64,000 nucleotides of DNA from Aquimonas sp041395245 (GCA_041395245.1 JAWLAY010000009.1:62001-126000); one strand, 5' to 3'. Positions 36,354 to 48,204 are shown, counted from the first letter of the stretch. Numbers and translations: made by a program. The notes: generated from the letters alone by a model not told the origin.

Positions 36354-37244
36354 TCAGCGCGCCTTGGCCTGGGCGAACAGCGCGTCGAGCTTCTGTTCGT
36401 AGTCGTGATAGCCGATCGAGGCATACAGCTCCATGCGGGTCTGCATGCTGTCCAGCACCGCCTTCTGCGTGCCATCGCGACGAATCGCGGTGTAGGTATT
36501 GAGCGCCGCCCTGTTCATGGCGCGGAACGCCGACAAGGGATACAGCACCATCGCCACATCGGCCGCGCCCAGTTCGTCAACGGTGAACAACGGGGTCGAA
36601 CCGAACTCGGTGATGTTCGCCAACACCGGCACTTTCACCGCGGCGGCAAACTGCTTGTACATCGCCAGCTCGGTTATGGCTTCGGGAAAAATCGCGTCGG
36701 CACCGGCTTCGACGCAGGCCACGGCGCGATCGATTGCCTTGTCCAGACCTTCCACGGCCAGGGCATCGGTACGCGCCATGATCACGAAGTCGGCGTCGGT
36801 GCGCGCATCGACCGCCGCCTTGATGCGGTCGACCATTTCCTGCTGGCTGACGATCTCCTTGTTGGGGCGATGACCGCAGCGCTTGGCACCGACCTGATCT
36901 TCGATATGCATTGCGCCCGCGCCGAACTTGATCAGCGACCGCGTCGTGCGCGCCACATTGAAGGCGGACGGACCAAATCCGGTGTCGACGTCCACCAGCA
37001 AGGGCAGATCACACACGTCGGTGATGCGGCGCACGTCGGTCAGCACATCATCCAGGCCCGAGATGCCAAGGTCCGGCAAACCCAGCGAACCCGCCGCCAC
37101 ACCGCCGCCGGACAGGTAGATCGCCTTGAATCCGGCCGACTTCGCCAGCAGCGCATGGTTGGCATTGATCGCGCCCGGAATCTGCAGCGGCTTTTCGGCA
37201 GCGAGCGCGGCACGGAAACGGGCACCGGCGGTGGACTGACTCAT
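36354..37244 (-). CDS. prpB: 2-methylisocitrate lyase
   Basis: This 296-residue enzyme of the isocitrate lyase/PEP mutase superfamily splits 2-methylisocitrate to pyruvate and succinate. The catalytic KRCGH motif occurs in GAKRCGHRPNKEIV. LLVDVDTGFG and FVIMARTDAL supply metal- and substrate-binding residues. ATG 37244 has GAGGAG six bases upstream. It is the first gene of the leftward prp operon, behind the sigma-54-like promoter. Confidence 0.96.
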   Translation of the reverse strand: MSQSTAGARFRAALAAEKPLQIPGAINANHALLAKSAGFKAIYLSGGGVAAGSLGLPDLGISGLDDVLTDVRRITDVCDLPLLVDVDTGFGPSAFNVARTTRSLIKFGAGAMHIEDQVGAKRCGHRPNKEIVSQQEMVDRIKAAVDARTDADFVIMARTDALAVEGLDKAIDRAVACVEAGADAIFPEAITELAMYKQFAAAVKVPVLANITEFGSTPLFTVDELGAADVAMVLYPLSAFRAMNRAALNTYTAIRRDGTQKAVLDSMQTRMELYASIGYHDYEQKLDALFAQAKAR

Positions 37245-37285
37245 GGAAGACTCCTCGGGGCGATGGAAGGACGTGCTCGCTCTAC

Positions 37286-37301
37286 ATCAAGCATCGTGCC
37301 A
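37286..37301 (-). promoter_or_regulatory. Sigma-54 (-24/-12) promoter for prpB
   Basis: On the minus strand 37301-37286 reads TGGCACGATGCTTGAT. The -24 element TGGCAC is perfect, and the -12 element TTGAT differs from TTGC(A/T) at one base. It lies 42 bases before prpB and faces it. The divergent gene prpR encodes a sigma-54 activator, which makes the assignment coherent. Confidence 0.7.
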
Positions 37302-37374
37302 AGCAATGCTGCATCGCGTCACCCGCGCTCGCACCGCGCGGTTGCTGGGCGCACTCGATACATCGTGACCGCGC

Positions 37375-37426
37375 GTTTCACTGTATGAAACATTTCCGGT
37401 TTCATGTTTCATCCTGAAATGAAACA
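37375..37426. promoter_or_regulatory. Palindrome array, likely PrpR binding sites
   Basis: Two palindromes lie just upstream of prpR: GTTTCA-5-TGAAAC (37375-37391) and TGTTTCAT-6-ATGAAACA (37405-37426), with another GTTTCAT half-site at 37399-37405. They sit about 75-140 bases upstream of the sigma-54 promoter, the right place for activator sites, and overlap the likely prpR promoter, so autoregulation is plausible. Confidence 0.65.
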
Positions 37427-37434
37427 ATCGCGTC

Positions 37435-39039
37435 ATGCACCCGCGCCGCCCCGATCTCGCCAACCCGCGCCTGCCGATCATCTGGACGGTGGCGGTATCG
37501 CGCCTGTCGCAGCTGTTCAACGAGGTCATTCCCGAGTTCGACGGACGCGCCGAGATCCACGCGATTCCGCTCGGCTATGACGAGGCCGTGCAGCACATTC
37601 GGCAACGCTTGCAGCGACAAACCTGCGATGTGCTGATTTCGGCGGGCTCCAATGCGGCCTATCTGCGCAACCGCGTGGCGCGACCGCTGGTTCTGGTGCG
37701 CGCCAGCGGGTTTGATCTGATGCAGGCACTCAGCCGCGCACGGCGGATCAGCGAACGCATCGGCGTGGTCACGCACGAAAGCGATCTGCCGGTATTCGCC
37801 GAGTTCCAGCGCAGTTTCGGCCTGGACATCGCGCAGCGCAGTTTCGTCACCGCCGAAGACGCCCGCGCCTGTGTCGCCGACCTGATCGCGCGCGGCGTCG
37901 GCGCCATCGTCGGCACCGGACTGGTCACCGATCTCGCCGAGCAGGCGGGCGTGACCGGCGTACTGATGTACTCCGCCGAGTCGATTCGGCAAGCCTTCGA
38001 CAGCGCACTGGATATCGCTCGCCCCTTGCTGCAGGAACACCGCGATCATCCACGTCGGCGCAGCAGCGCCACCCGCTTCGGGCTGGATGATCTGAGTGGC
38101 GAAAGCCCGCGCATGCGCGCGTTGCGAGAGCGCATCCAGCAAGCCGCACAAAGCGAGGCGACGGTGCTGATTCAGGGCGAATCCGGCAGCGGCAAGGAAC
38201 TCGCCGCACAGGCCCTGCACAGTAACAGCCCGCGACGGCGCGGACCGTTTGTGGCGGTGAATTGCAGTGCCATTCCCGAATCATTGCTGGAGTCCGAACT
38301 GTTCGGCCACGACGATGGCGCGTTCACCGGAGCACGTCGCGGTGGTCGCAGCGGACTGATCGAAGCGGCGGATCGCGGCAGCCTGTTTCTGGACGAAATC
38401 GGCGACATGCCGGGCAGCCTGCAGACCCGCCTGTTGCGTGTATTGGAAGAACGCGAAGTGCTTCGTCTGGGTGCCACGCAGGCACACAGTGTGGACGTCC
38501 GCATCATTGCCGCCAGCCATGTCGATTTGCAGCAAGCGGTCCAGCAAGGTCGCTTCCGCCGCGATCTGTTCTACCGCCTCGACGTGCTTCGCCTCGCCAT
38601 GCCCAGCCTGCGCGAGCGACCCGAAGACCTGCCCGCGCTGATCGATGCTCTGCTGCTGCGACTGCGTGCACGCGGCACCGCCTCCACCCCCCTGCGATTC
38701 GATGCCGAGGCGCTGCACCGGCTGCAGCAACACGACTGGCCGGGCAACGTACGTGAATTGCGCAACCTGCTGGAACGTCTATTGATCAGCCGCCCCGAAA
38801 ACGGGCGTATCGACCAGGACCTGCTGTTGCGTCACGCCCCCGAACTGGCCGCGCACCGCCCATCCACAACCGAACCATCACGCCATCGACAAACCACGTC
38901 AGCGCCATCGCACAGCGCCCGCCCCAGCCCGAAGGCACTTCAAGAAGCCCTCGCGCACTACGGCAGCCGCGAGGCTCTGCAAAAGGCCTGGGGCATATCG
39001 CGAACGACTTTGTGGCGCTGGATGCGATCCGCCGACTAA
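37435..39039 (+). CDS. prpR: Sigma-54-dependent activator of propionate catabolism
   Basis: This 534-residue regulator has an N-terminal PrpR sensing domain (to about residue 200), an AAA+ domain with Walker A GESGSGKE (248-255), the sigma-54-contacting GAFTGA (295-300), and Walker B SLFLDE (316-321). A C-terminal Fis-type helix-turn-helix (ALAHYGSREALQKAWGISRTTLWRWM) follows. It should respond to 2-methylcitrate and drive prpBC-acnD-prpF. It diverges from prpB, with palindromes in between. The linker before the last domain is rich in Ser, Thr and Pro. Confidence 0.95.
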   Translation: MHPRRPDLANPRLPIIWTVAVSRLSQLFNEVIPEFDGRAEIHAIPLGYDEAVQHIRQRLQRQTCDVLISAGSNAAYLRNRVARPLVLVRASGFDLMQALSRARRISERIGVVTHESDLPVFAEFQRSFGLDIAQRSFVTAEDARACVADLIARGVGAIVGTGLVTDLAEQAGVTGVLMYSAESIRQAFDSALDIARPLLQEHRDHPRRRSSATRFGLDDLSGESPRMRALRERIQQAAQSEATVLIQGESGSGKELAAQALHSNSPRRRGPFVAVNCSAIPESLLESELFGHDDGAFTGARRGGRSGLIEAADRGSLFLDEIGDMPGSLQTRLLRVLEEREVLRLGATQAHSVDVRIIAASHVDLQQAVQQGRFRRDLFYRLDVLRLAMPSLRERPEDLPALIDALLLRLRARGTASTPLRFDAEALHRLQQHDWPGNVRELRNLLERLLISRPENGRIDQDLLLRHAPELAAHRPSTTEPSRHRQTTSAPSHSARPSPKALQEALAHYGSREALQKAWGISRTTLWRWMRSAD

Positions 39040-39084
39040 GCACAGCGGTGGCAGTGCCATCGCGCAAAGCGATGCTTGGGGCAA

Positions 39085-40221
39085 TCAACCCGTCAACATC
39101 TTCATGTCCCTTAGCTCGCTGCGCGGCCGGCTCGGCAACGAATGCCGCAGTAGTCGCCAGATCACCTGGGCGAATTGGCGCGGCAGGCTGCCGGTGTTGT
39201 AGTGCTGGCCATAGGCGGCGCAGATGCGGCGGACGTGCTCACCGAGTACGGCGTAGCGGTTGGCGGGCAGTTCGGGAAACATGTGGTGTTCGATCTGGTG
39301 GCTGAGATTGCCGGTCATCAGGTCGAGCAGGCGTCCGCCGCGCAGATTGGAGGAGCCATGCAATTGGCGCAGGTACCACTGGCCTCGGGTTTCGTCCTTG
39401 AGTACCGATTTCGGAAAGGTGACGACATCGGTAGTGAAGTGACCGCAGAAGATCACTACCCACGTCCAGACGTTGCGAATCACGTTGGCGAGCACGGCAC
39501 CGAGCAGCACGGGAAGGAAGAACGGCCCCGCCAGTAACGGCATCAGGACATAGTCGCGCAGAATCTGGCGACCGACCTTGGCGGCCGCAGGGCGCAGTGC
39601 ACGGCGCAGTTCGGCGTTGCTCATGCGACCTTTGAACCAGCGACCCAGGTGCAGATTCTGCGCAGCGATGCCCCATTCGAACAGGATCGCGAAGATGACG
39701 GAAACGACCGGCTGCAAGAGATAGAACGGCTTCCAACGCTGCTCCGGGAAGATGCGCAGCAGGCCATAGCCAAGGTCTTCATCCATGCCACGGATGTTGG
39801 TGTAGGTGTGATGGCGGAAGTTGTGGGTGACGCGCCAGTTTTCGGCGGTGCCCGCGATGTCCCATTCGTAGCGTTGCCCCTCGAAGCGCGGATCGCGCAT
39901 CCAGTCGTACTGGCCGTGGATGACGTTGTGCGCCAGCTCCATGTTTTCGAGGATCTTGGAGAGCGCAAGGCATGCCACACCGGCGATCCAGCTCGGCCAG
40001 AACGCCACCGGCCACCACAGCCCGGCGACGATGGCGCCGATCACCAGCAGCGCGCGGCCCAGCAATCCGAGGTAGCGGACGGCGGCGTAAACCCGACGGA
40101 TGTAACGCGCGTCCTGCGCGCCCAGCGTGGGCAAGGTCTGCGCGCGCAGCGCGTCGAGTTCGCGTGCGAATGCCTCGGTTTGTGCCGGCGTCAGGACACG
40201 GCTTTTCGGCGAAAAATTCAT
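39085..40221 (-). CDS. Membrane fatty-acid desaturase
   Basis: This 378-residue di-iron desaturase has the three histidine boxes: HNVIHGQ (98-104), HNFRHHTY (133-140) and HQIEHHMFPELP near residue 310. Pairs of membrane helices occur at about 50-85 and 165-250. It introduces a double bond into acyl chains, probably at delta-9. The ATG follows the reductase stop without a gap (TGAATG), so electron donor and desaturase are co-made. Confidence 0.92.
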   Translation of the reverse strand: MNFSPKSRVLTPAQTEAFARELDALRAQTLPTLGAQDARYIRRVYAAVRYLGLLGRALLVIGAIVAGLWWPVAFWPSWIAGVACLALSKILENMELAHNVIHGQYDWMRDPRFEGQRYEWDIAGTAENWRVTHNFRHHTYTNIRGMDEDLGYGLLRIFPEQRWKPFYLLQPVVSVIFAILFEWGIAAQNLHLGRWFKGRMSNAELRRALRPAAAKVGRQILRDYVLMPLLAGPFFLPVLLGAVLANVIRNVWTWVVIFCGHFTTDVVTFPKSVLKDETRGQWYLRQLHGSSNLRGGRLLDLMTGNLSHQIEHHMFPELPANRYAVLGEHVRRICAAYGQHYNTGSLPRQFAQVIWRLLRHSLPSRPRSELRDMKMLTG

Positions 40222-41322
40222 TCAAAGATCCAGAACGAGACCGTCGGCGGCGGCGTGCACGCACAGGCGGATGGAAGTGGACGGTTCGGTGGCCAGCGCA
40301 TCGCGCTGCAGATCGCGACTGGCTCCGCCGAGACGATGACAGGCGCAGGTGTTGCAAATGCCCTGCCGGCACCCGTGGGCGGGACGCTGTCCGACCGATT
40401 CCAGCGCCGCGAGCAAGGGCTGGTCGGTGGGCAGATCGAGCGTGATGCCCTGCCGATGCAGCTCGACACGCACGGTGCGGCGATCATCGACAGTCGTTAT
40501 TGCGGGCGTAAAACCTTCGGCATCAAAGGCGCGCGCCTGCGCAGACAGAGTCCGCGCCAGATTGACAAAGCCTGAGGGGCCACAAGCGAGCACATGGCGT
40601 TCGGCAAGATCGGGGGCAAGTTGCCGCAGTGCCTCCGCATTGATTCGCGCAGCGGGCGCAATCGGGTCGCGGGTCAGGAAGGTGTGGACGCGCAGACCCG
40701 GATGCTCTGCGTCCAGCGCGGCCCATTGCTCGGCAAAGCAGACGGACTGCGCGCGCTGTGCCCAGTAGCCCAGCGTGATCGGACCCCGCCAGCTGCGCCC
40801 TAGGGCCTCCAACAACAGGGCTCGCAAGGGCGTGATACCACTGCCCGCCGCCAGCAGGAGCAAGGGCGCACTCGTATCGTCCGGCAAACGCAGTCCGCCG
40901 TAGGGCGCGCTGATCTGCAACGCGTCGCCTGGGCGCAGATGGTCCACCAAGTACCCACTGACCGTACCACCTTCGACCTTGGCGACGGTGATTTCGATGT
41001 GGCGTAAATCGCACGGTGGCGCCGACAGGCTGTAGCTGCGGGTGTGGCGAATGCCATCGATGTCGACGGTGACATCGACATGTTGCCCTGCCTTGGCGAG
41101 CGGCCAACGGCGCGGCACTCGCAGGACCAGACTGACCGCGTCCTCCGCGGCCTGTCGGCGTTCGCCGACGCGTGCCATCAGGCGATTGAGCCGCCAGCGC
41201 GGATGCACATGCGCAAGCCAGAAGTCGGCGACCTCGGTGTTGAACCAGGTCGCCCAGCGACCCAAGGCGCCGGTTTCGATAACTCTTGCCACGGGGGATG
41301 GCGCGGTGTGAGCGTCAGACAT
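40222..41322 (-). CDS. Ferredoxin-type reductase partner of the desaturase
   Basis: The 366-residue flavoprotein has FAD-binding RSYSLSAPP, a nucleotide-binding LLLAAGSGITPLRALL, and a C-terminal [2Fe-2S] domain with cysteines in HGCRQGICNTCACHRL and a fourth in RLCVHA. It passes electrons from NAD(P)H to the desaturase encoded immediately downstream. ATG 41322 is used rather than an in-frame start nine codons earlier that overlaps the operator region. Confidence 0.93.
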   Translation of the reverse strand: MSDAHTAPSPVARVIETGALGRWATWFNTEVADFWLAHVHPRWRLNRLMARVGERRQAAEDAVSLVLRVPRRWPLAKAGQHVDVTVDIDGIRHTRSYSLSAPPCDLRHIEITVAKVEGGTVSGYLVDHLRPGDALQISAPYGGLRLPDDTSAPLLLLAAGSGITPLRALLLEALGRSWRGPITLGYWAQRAQSVCFAEQWAALDAEHPGLRVHTFLTRDPIAPAARINAEALRQLAPDLAERHVLACGPSGFVNLARTLSAQARAFDAEGFTPAITTVDDRRTVRVELHRQGITLDLPTDQPLLAALESVGQRPAHGCRQGICNTCACHRLGGASRDLQRDALATEPSTSIRLCVHAAADGLVLDL

Positions 41323-41342
41323 GGCGGCAATATACACATATC

Positions 41343-41368
41343 TGCACACGTGTGCATAAATACGTGCA
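41343..41368. promoter_or_regulatory. Operator palindrome for the FabR-like regulator
   Basis: TGCACACGTGTGCA (41343-41356) is a perfect 14-bp palindrome. A further half-site ACGTGCA lies at 41362-41368, giving an outer CTGCAC...GTGCAG symmetry. The site sits between the regulator and reductase starts. FabR/DesT-family sites are also palindromic, with a central CG-containing core. Confidence 0.7.
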
Positions 41369-41415
41369 GAAATTGCGGAGGCTATGATGCGTTCGCCTCA
41401 CGGAGTCCGGTTCAC

Positions 41416-42054
41416 TTGAATCCCGCCACCCACCCGACGCTGGACCACAGCCCTGGCCGCAAGCCGAGCATCAATCGCGACGATCTGATCGCTGCCGCGC
41501 TGCGCCTGCTCGGTCCACATCGCAGCGTGTCCACCTTGAGTCTGCGCGAAGTGGCGCGCGAGGCGGATATCGCGCCGAACAGTTTCTATCGCCACTTTCG
41601 CGACACCGATGAACTGGCGGTGGCCTTGATCGAACTGGCCGGGCAGTCGCTGCGTCGGATCATCGGTAATGCCCGCCATCGCGCGGACGACGGCGGCAGC
41701 ATCGTGCGCAGTTCGATTGAGGTGTTCGTGGCGCAATTGCGTGCCGACAGCACGCTGCTGCACATCCTGCTGCGCGAGGGCACGGCGGGTTCGGACGCCT
41801 TCAAGGCCGCCGTGGACAAACAACTGACCTACTTCGAGGAAGAACTGCACTCCGACCTGATTCGGCTGAATCAGGCGCAGGGCAGCCAGCTTCACGACTC
41901 GAGACTGGCCGCGCGTGCGGTGACCCGACTGGTGTTTGCCATCGGCGCCACGGCGATCGACCTGCCCGCCGAAAAAGACGCCGAACTGATCGATCAGCTC
42001 AGCACCATGGTGCGGATGATTCTGGCCGGCGCGCGCGCCTTGCACAGCGACTGA
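41416..42054 (+). CDS. TetR-family regulator, FabR/DesT-like
   Basis: The 212-residue regulator begins GRKPSINRDDLIAAALRLL, then LREVAREADIAPNSFYRHFRDTDELAVALIE, the helix-turn-helix of FabR. The C-terminal region (LLHILLREGTAGSDAFKAAVDKQL) matches the acyl-CoA-sensing repressors of unsaturated fatty-acid genes. The start is uncertain: no in-frame ATG exists nearby, and TTG 41416 (LNPATHPT) is the best candidate, with GGAG ten bases upstream. It diverges from the reductase-desaturase pair and probably represses them through the palindrome. Confidence 0.88.
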   Translation: MNPATHPTLDHSPGRKPSINRDDLIAAALRLLGPHRSVSTLSLREVAREADIAPNSFYRHFRDTDELAVALIELAGQSLRRIIGNARHRADDGGSIVRSSIEVFVAQLRADSTLLHILLREGTAGSDAFKAAVDKQLTYFEEELHSDLIRLNQAQGSQLHDSRLAARAVTRLVFAIGATAIDLPAEKDAELIDQLSTMVRMILAGARALHSD

Positions 42055-42244
42055 CAGCACAGCCCGCCATCAACGGCGGATGACTTTTAACTTCTTTTCG
42101 CGGCGTGACTCGGACTTGAGTATCCCCACGCCGAGCCAGATTGAAATGGCGCCTTATGCCTGTTCGGACTGTTGTGACGTCAATCACTAAATATTAGCTG
42201 TTACTAAATTACAATTTGCTCACTACTTTAGGACGGAGTAAGCC

Positions 42245-43291
42245 ATGCGCAATATCCGACACTTTTCGCTCGCACTGATCGCCGCCCTTGGTCTGGCCGC
42301 GCCGCTTGCTCATGCGCAGTGGCAAGCCCTGCCCGACAAGGCGCCCGAACCCGCCGACAACCCGACCACGCCCGAGAAGGTCGAACTAGGTCGCATGCTC
42401 TATATGGACCCGCGCTTTTCGTCGACTGGCACCGTGTCTTGCAATTCCTGCCACAACGTCATGCTGGGCGGCGAAGACAACCGCCCGTTTTCGATGGGTG
42501 TGCATGGGCAAATGGGCGGCCGCAGCGCGCCCACCGTGTGGAACTCGGCGTTCTACTCCGGCCAGTTCTGGGATGGACGCGCCGCAAGTCTCGAAGATCA
42601 GGCCAAGGGGCCCGTGGTCAATTCGGTCGAAATGGGCATGAAAGAGCTCGATGTCGCGATGAATCGCGTTCGGCAGATCGAGGGCTATCAGCTCGCATTT
42701 GAAAAGGTGTTCGGACCGGACGCCATGACGGTCGACAACGCGGCGAAAGCCGTCGCTGCCTATGAGCGCACCTTGATCACACCGAATGGCCCGTTTGATC
42801 GCTTCGTGAAGGGTGAGAAGTCAGCGCTCACCGAACAGCAGCAACGTGGCATGGAGTTGTTTGCGTCGGCCGGTTGCATTGCGTGCCATTCCGGCCCCGC
42901 CTTCAGCGGCCCGATGCTGCCGAACGGCATGGCCTTCCTCAACAAGTTCCCTACCTTCAGCGACAACGACTACGTTGAGAAGTACGACTTCATGAAGGAT
43001 CTGGGACGCTTCGAGGTCACCAAGAATGACGCCGACAAGCATCTGTTCAAGGTGCCGACCCTGCGCAACATCGCACTCACGGCACCCTATTTCCACAATG
43101 GCGCCGTTGCGACGCTGGATGAAGCGGTGCGCGTGATGGCGAAGACCCAACTCAACCGCGACTTGAGCGACGCCGAAGCCGCCGATCTGGTTGCGTTCCT
43201 GAACAGCCTGACCGGCGAATTTCCGCCGCAACCGATGCCACGCCTGCCCGCAACGCCGGGCAGGACATTCGAGTTCAGCAGCGCGCCCTGA
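42245..43291 (+). CDS. Di-haem cytochrome c peroxidase
   Basis: This 348-residue periplasmic protein has a signal peptide (HFSLALIAALGLAAPLAHAQ) and two haem c motifs, CNSCH and CIACH, separated by about 160 residues as in the CcpA/MauG family. FSMGVHGQMGGRSAPTVWNS, FWDGRAASLEDQAKGP and FKVPTLRNIALTAPYFHNG are typical. It reduces H2O2 with electrons from small cytochromes. ATG 42245 follows GGACGGAG. The 190-bp upstream region is clearly AT-rich for this window and must hold a strong promoter; I could not assign a regulator site. Confidence 0.93.
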   Translation: MRNIRHFSLALIAALGLAAPLAHAQWQALPDKAPEPADNPTTPEKVELGRMLYMDPRFSSTGTVSCNSCHNVMLGGEDNRPFSMGVHGQMGGRSAPTVWNSAFYSGQFWDGRAASLEDQAKGPVVNSVEMGMKELDVAMNRVRQIEGYQLAFEKVFGPDAMTVDNAAKAVAAYERTLITPNGPFDRFVKGEKSALTEQQQRGMELFASAGCIACHSGPAFSGPMLPNGMAFLNKFPTFSDNDYVEKYDFMKDLGRFEVTKNDADKHLFKVPTLRNIALTAPYFHNGAVATLDEAVRVMAKTQLNRDLSDAEAADLVAFLNSLTGEFPPQPMPRLPATPGRTFEFSSAP

Positions 43292-43320
43292 AGCGTCCAC
43301 TGCCGAACACCCAACGCCAC

Positions 43321-43385
43321 GCCGGAAACTCCCCCCTCCTTGTTTCCGGCATTGCGCAAGCCCCGCTTCGGCGGGGCTTTTTTTT
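43321..43385 (+). terminator. Double hairpin terminator after the peroxidase gene
   Basis: First hairpin: GCCGGAAAC/GTTTCCGGC (43321-43329, 43342-43350). Second: AAGCCCCGC-TTCG-GCGGGGCTT (43358-43379), followed by a run of T. The second is a classic strong intrinsic terminator. Confidence 0.92.
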
Positions 43386-43582
43386 CGGCAACTGGTGCGT
43401 TGACTGGTATGGTCGACCGCCTCGCTGTGTCGATGCGTCGCCACCCAACGGGTTCGTCCGCCGTGCCCGCAATCCGCATCAGGTAACATGTGCGCACGGC
43501 GTGACATGCGCACTGGATCGCGGCCGCCGATGCTAACCAATCTAATACCAGTTGCGCTCAGCGCGACGGCTGGAGGGCCGCC

Positions 43583-46282
<2,700 letters not shown>

Positions 46283-46559
46283 GCCAACGCCGCGTCCGGC
46301 AGGCGACCGCCTGCTGGACACCGGCGAAAGTGGACGCCATGCGCCACTCCGCAGGCGCGCGGCAGCGGAAAACTGTGATCCAGTTTGCACGCCTCACGGT
46401 GGAACGACTCGTGCTGGGACATCGGCAGTCCCGGCGTCGAGCGCACCCCATGTTGACCTACTCTCTGTTTCACGATGTCCTGAAGCCGCTCTACTTCTGG
46501 TCGGCGGCCCTGTGTGACGGCGTCGCCTTGCTGGCGCGGTCGACCGAATCAGCGACAGG

Positions 46560-47060
46560 TCACGAATAGAGCAGAATCGGCTCCGCGCCGTCCGCAATCG
46601 GCGCGTGTTTTTCGTATTGCATACCCAGCTTCTGCAACACCTTGATCGACGCCGTGTTGTGCGGCGACACAAATCCGACGATGCGATCCAATCCGCACGC
46701 GGAGCGACCCCAAGCGATCACTGCCGCCGCCGCTTCCGTCGCATAGCCCATGCCGCTGTACTCGGGAAAATAGGCGTAGCCGACGTCGACCTCGCCGGTG
46801 AACTCACGCTTCAGCAAGCCACACATTCCGACACAGCCGCCGCTGGACGGCAACTCGACCGCAAACATGCCAAAGCCATCGCGCGCGTAGGCCAACATCG
46901 GCCCCTGCTGCAGAAACGTCTGCGCTTCCTCCACCGTGCGGACGTTCCGATCACCGATGTTGGTGATGAAGTCAGGCTCGTTCAGCAGGCGCAGCACCCA
47001 GGCCGCATCCTCTACCGTGAAATGGCGTACGCGCAATCGAGCGGTATCAAGGACACGCAT
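46560..47060 (-). CDS. RimJ/RimL-type GNAT acetyltransferase
   Basis: This 166-residue GNAT protein has an N-terminal 'RLRVRHFTVEDAAWVLRLLNEPDFI', the core GDVGYAYFPEYSGMGYATEAAAAVIAWG-type motif A region and SIKVLQKLGMQYE. RimJ/L-like proteins acetylate protein N-termini or small amines; the substrate is unknown. It converges with aceE. The 277-bp gap 46283-46559 between them shows no feature I can name. Confidence 0.88.
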   Translation of the reverse strand: MRVLDTARLRVRHFTVEDAAWVLRLLNEPDFITNIGDRNVRTVEEAQTFLQQGPMLAYARDGFGMFAVELPSSGGCVGMCGLLKREFTGEVDVGYAYFPEYSGMGYATEAAAAVIAWGRSACGLDRIVGFVSPHNTASIKVLQKLGMQYEKHAPIADGAEPILLYS

Positions 47061-47075
47061 GTGTACACCATCCCA

Positions 47076-47546
47076 TCAAATGCCTGTCACTCGATCATAA
47101 CGGGCACGTACCGCCAGCGCTTCATCACCTTCTGGAGTGGCGTTGTACATGCGCATCTCCAGCACGTCTTCGGCGGCACTCTCGAACTCGATGGCCCAGC
47201 CCCAGGCCGGACCGGCTTCAACCGCATAACGCCCCGATAGACGAAGAACCCCGGCAGGTGACGACGCCGAAGCCAAGCTCATTACCGCACTGCTCTGGTG
47301 CCAACTGTCTACCCACGCTGCCGTGACCGCATCTGTCTCGGGGTGCACCGCCAACAGCAAGGCACCGAAACGAGTCAGTCCTTCCAACTGCCAGTCGTAC
47401 TCGACTCGGTAAAGCTCGCCCGCCCCCAATTGCTGGAAAGCGAGTTGCGACGGCCCGGCAGGCAAGGGCGCGTCTGCCGGGTCGAGAATGACCTGCATCG
47501 TGCCGGTCCAGCGACCCAGCCAGGTTGCCATGGAAGCGTGATACAT
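47076..47546 (-). CDS. DUF1579-like conserved protein
   Basis: The 156-residue product starts at ATG 47546, with GAGGAG seven bases upstream; the frame is open 24 codons further. Beta-rich sequence with MATWLGRWTGTMQVILDP, YRVEYDWQLEGLTRFGALLLAVHPETDAV and YAVEAGPAWGWAIEFES suggests a small lipocalin- or DUF1579-like barrel. The function is unknown. It is 15 bases upstream of the acetyltransferase gene on the same strand, so the two form an operon. Confidence 0.7.
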   Translation of the reverse strand: MYHASMATWLGRWTGTMQVILDPADAPLPAGPSQLAFQQLGAGELYRVEYDWQLEGLTRFGALLLAVHPETDAVTAAWVDSWHQSSAVMSLASASSPAGVLRLSGRYAVEAGPAWGWAIEFESAAEDVLEMRMYNATPEGDEALAVRARYDRVTGI

Positions 47547-47672
47547 ACCTGGACTCCTCAGTTGCAGGAAGAATGGCGAGCCCATGCTACGGCCCTGACG
47601 ATCCTCAGGCTGCAACACAGTGAAACTGCTAGCATTTGACCCTGCAAATTACATACCTCATCGGACATCCTG

Positions 47673-48035
47673 TTGGACATCTTCAAAGCGTTTACCGTCG
47701 AAGCCGCACACCGCCTGACCAAAGTGCCGCCCGGGCACAAATGCGCCAGGCTGCATGGTCATTCATTCCGCATCGAGATCCACGTCAGCGGAGAGCTCGG
47801 TGCAGACACTGGCTGGGTGATGGATTTCGGTGACATCAAGTCGGTCTTCAAACCGATCTACGATCAACTGGACCACCATTACCTCAACGACATTCCCGGC
47901 CTCGACAATCCGACCAGCGAAGTGCTTGCCGCCTGGATCTGGCAACAACTCAAGCCCGCTCTGCCCCAGTTGTCTGCGGTGGTCATCCATGAGACCTGCA
48001 CTTCCGGCTGCCGCTATCTTGGGCCGAGCGCTTGA
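47673..48035 (+). CDS. queD: 6-carboxy-5,6,7,8-tetrahydropterin synthase
   Basis: This 120-residue QueD/PTPS family enzyme makes the second queuosine precursor from 7,8-dihydroneopterin triphosphate. Zinc ligands are H13 (EAAHRL), H28 and H30 (RLHGHSF), with the catalytic Cys24 in GHKCARL. DFGDIK and LDHHYLND follow. No ATG fits the N-terminus; TTG 47673, with GGA seven bases upstream, begins MDIFKAFTVEAAHRL, which matches the family. It is monocistronic as far as visible. Confidence 0.9.
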   Translation: MDIFKAFTVEAAHRLTKVPPGHKCARLHGHSFRIEIHVSGELGADTGWVMDFGDIKSVFKPIYDQLDHHYLNDIPGLDNPTSEVLAAWIWQQLKPALPQLSAVVIHETCTSGCRYLGPSA

Positions 48036-48204
48036 CGCGGCGCACCGTCCGCCACCGTATGGAAAAAGTATCGCAAGTAACTGATTAATCAACGGGAAAA
48101 ATGCCGTTCGTCGGGAAAATGGGTGGATTTCGCCAAAAGATGTTGCAACGCACAACGCATACGCTTAGCCTGCAATCCCCTCGTTCGTACCGGAGCACCG
48201 TGCC

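Noticed and set aside
34967..36502. A 511-codon plus-strand frame
   Set aside because: It is antisense to prpC and runs through the REP pair, which is not protein-like.
42160..42240. A possible FNR/Anr box before the peroxidase gene
   Set aside because: TTGTGACGTCAATCAC was inspected, but its half-sites do not match TTGAT-4-ATCAA or the spacing, so only an AT-rich promoter region is claimed.
46283..46559. A small open frame between aceE and the acetyltransferase gene
   Set aside because: The plus-strand frame (to 46569) has no Shine-Dalgarno, continues into the converging gene and has no resemblance to any family.
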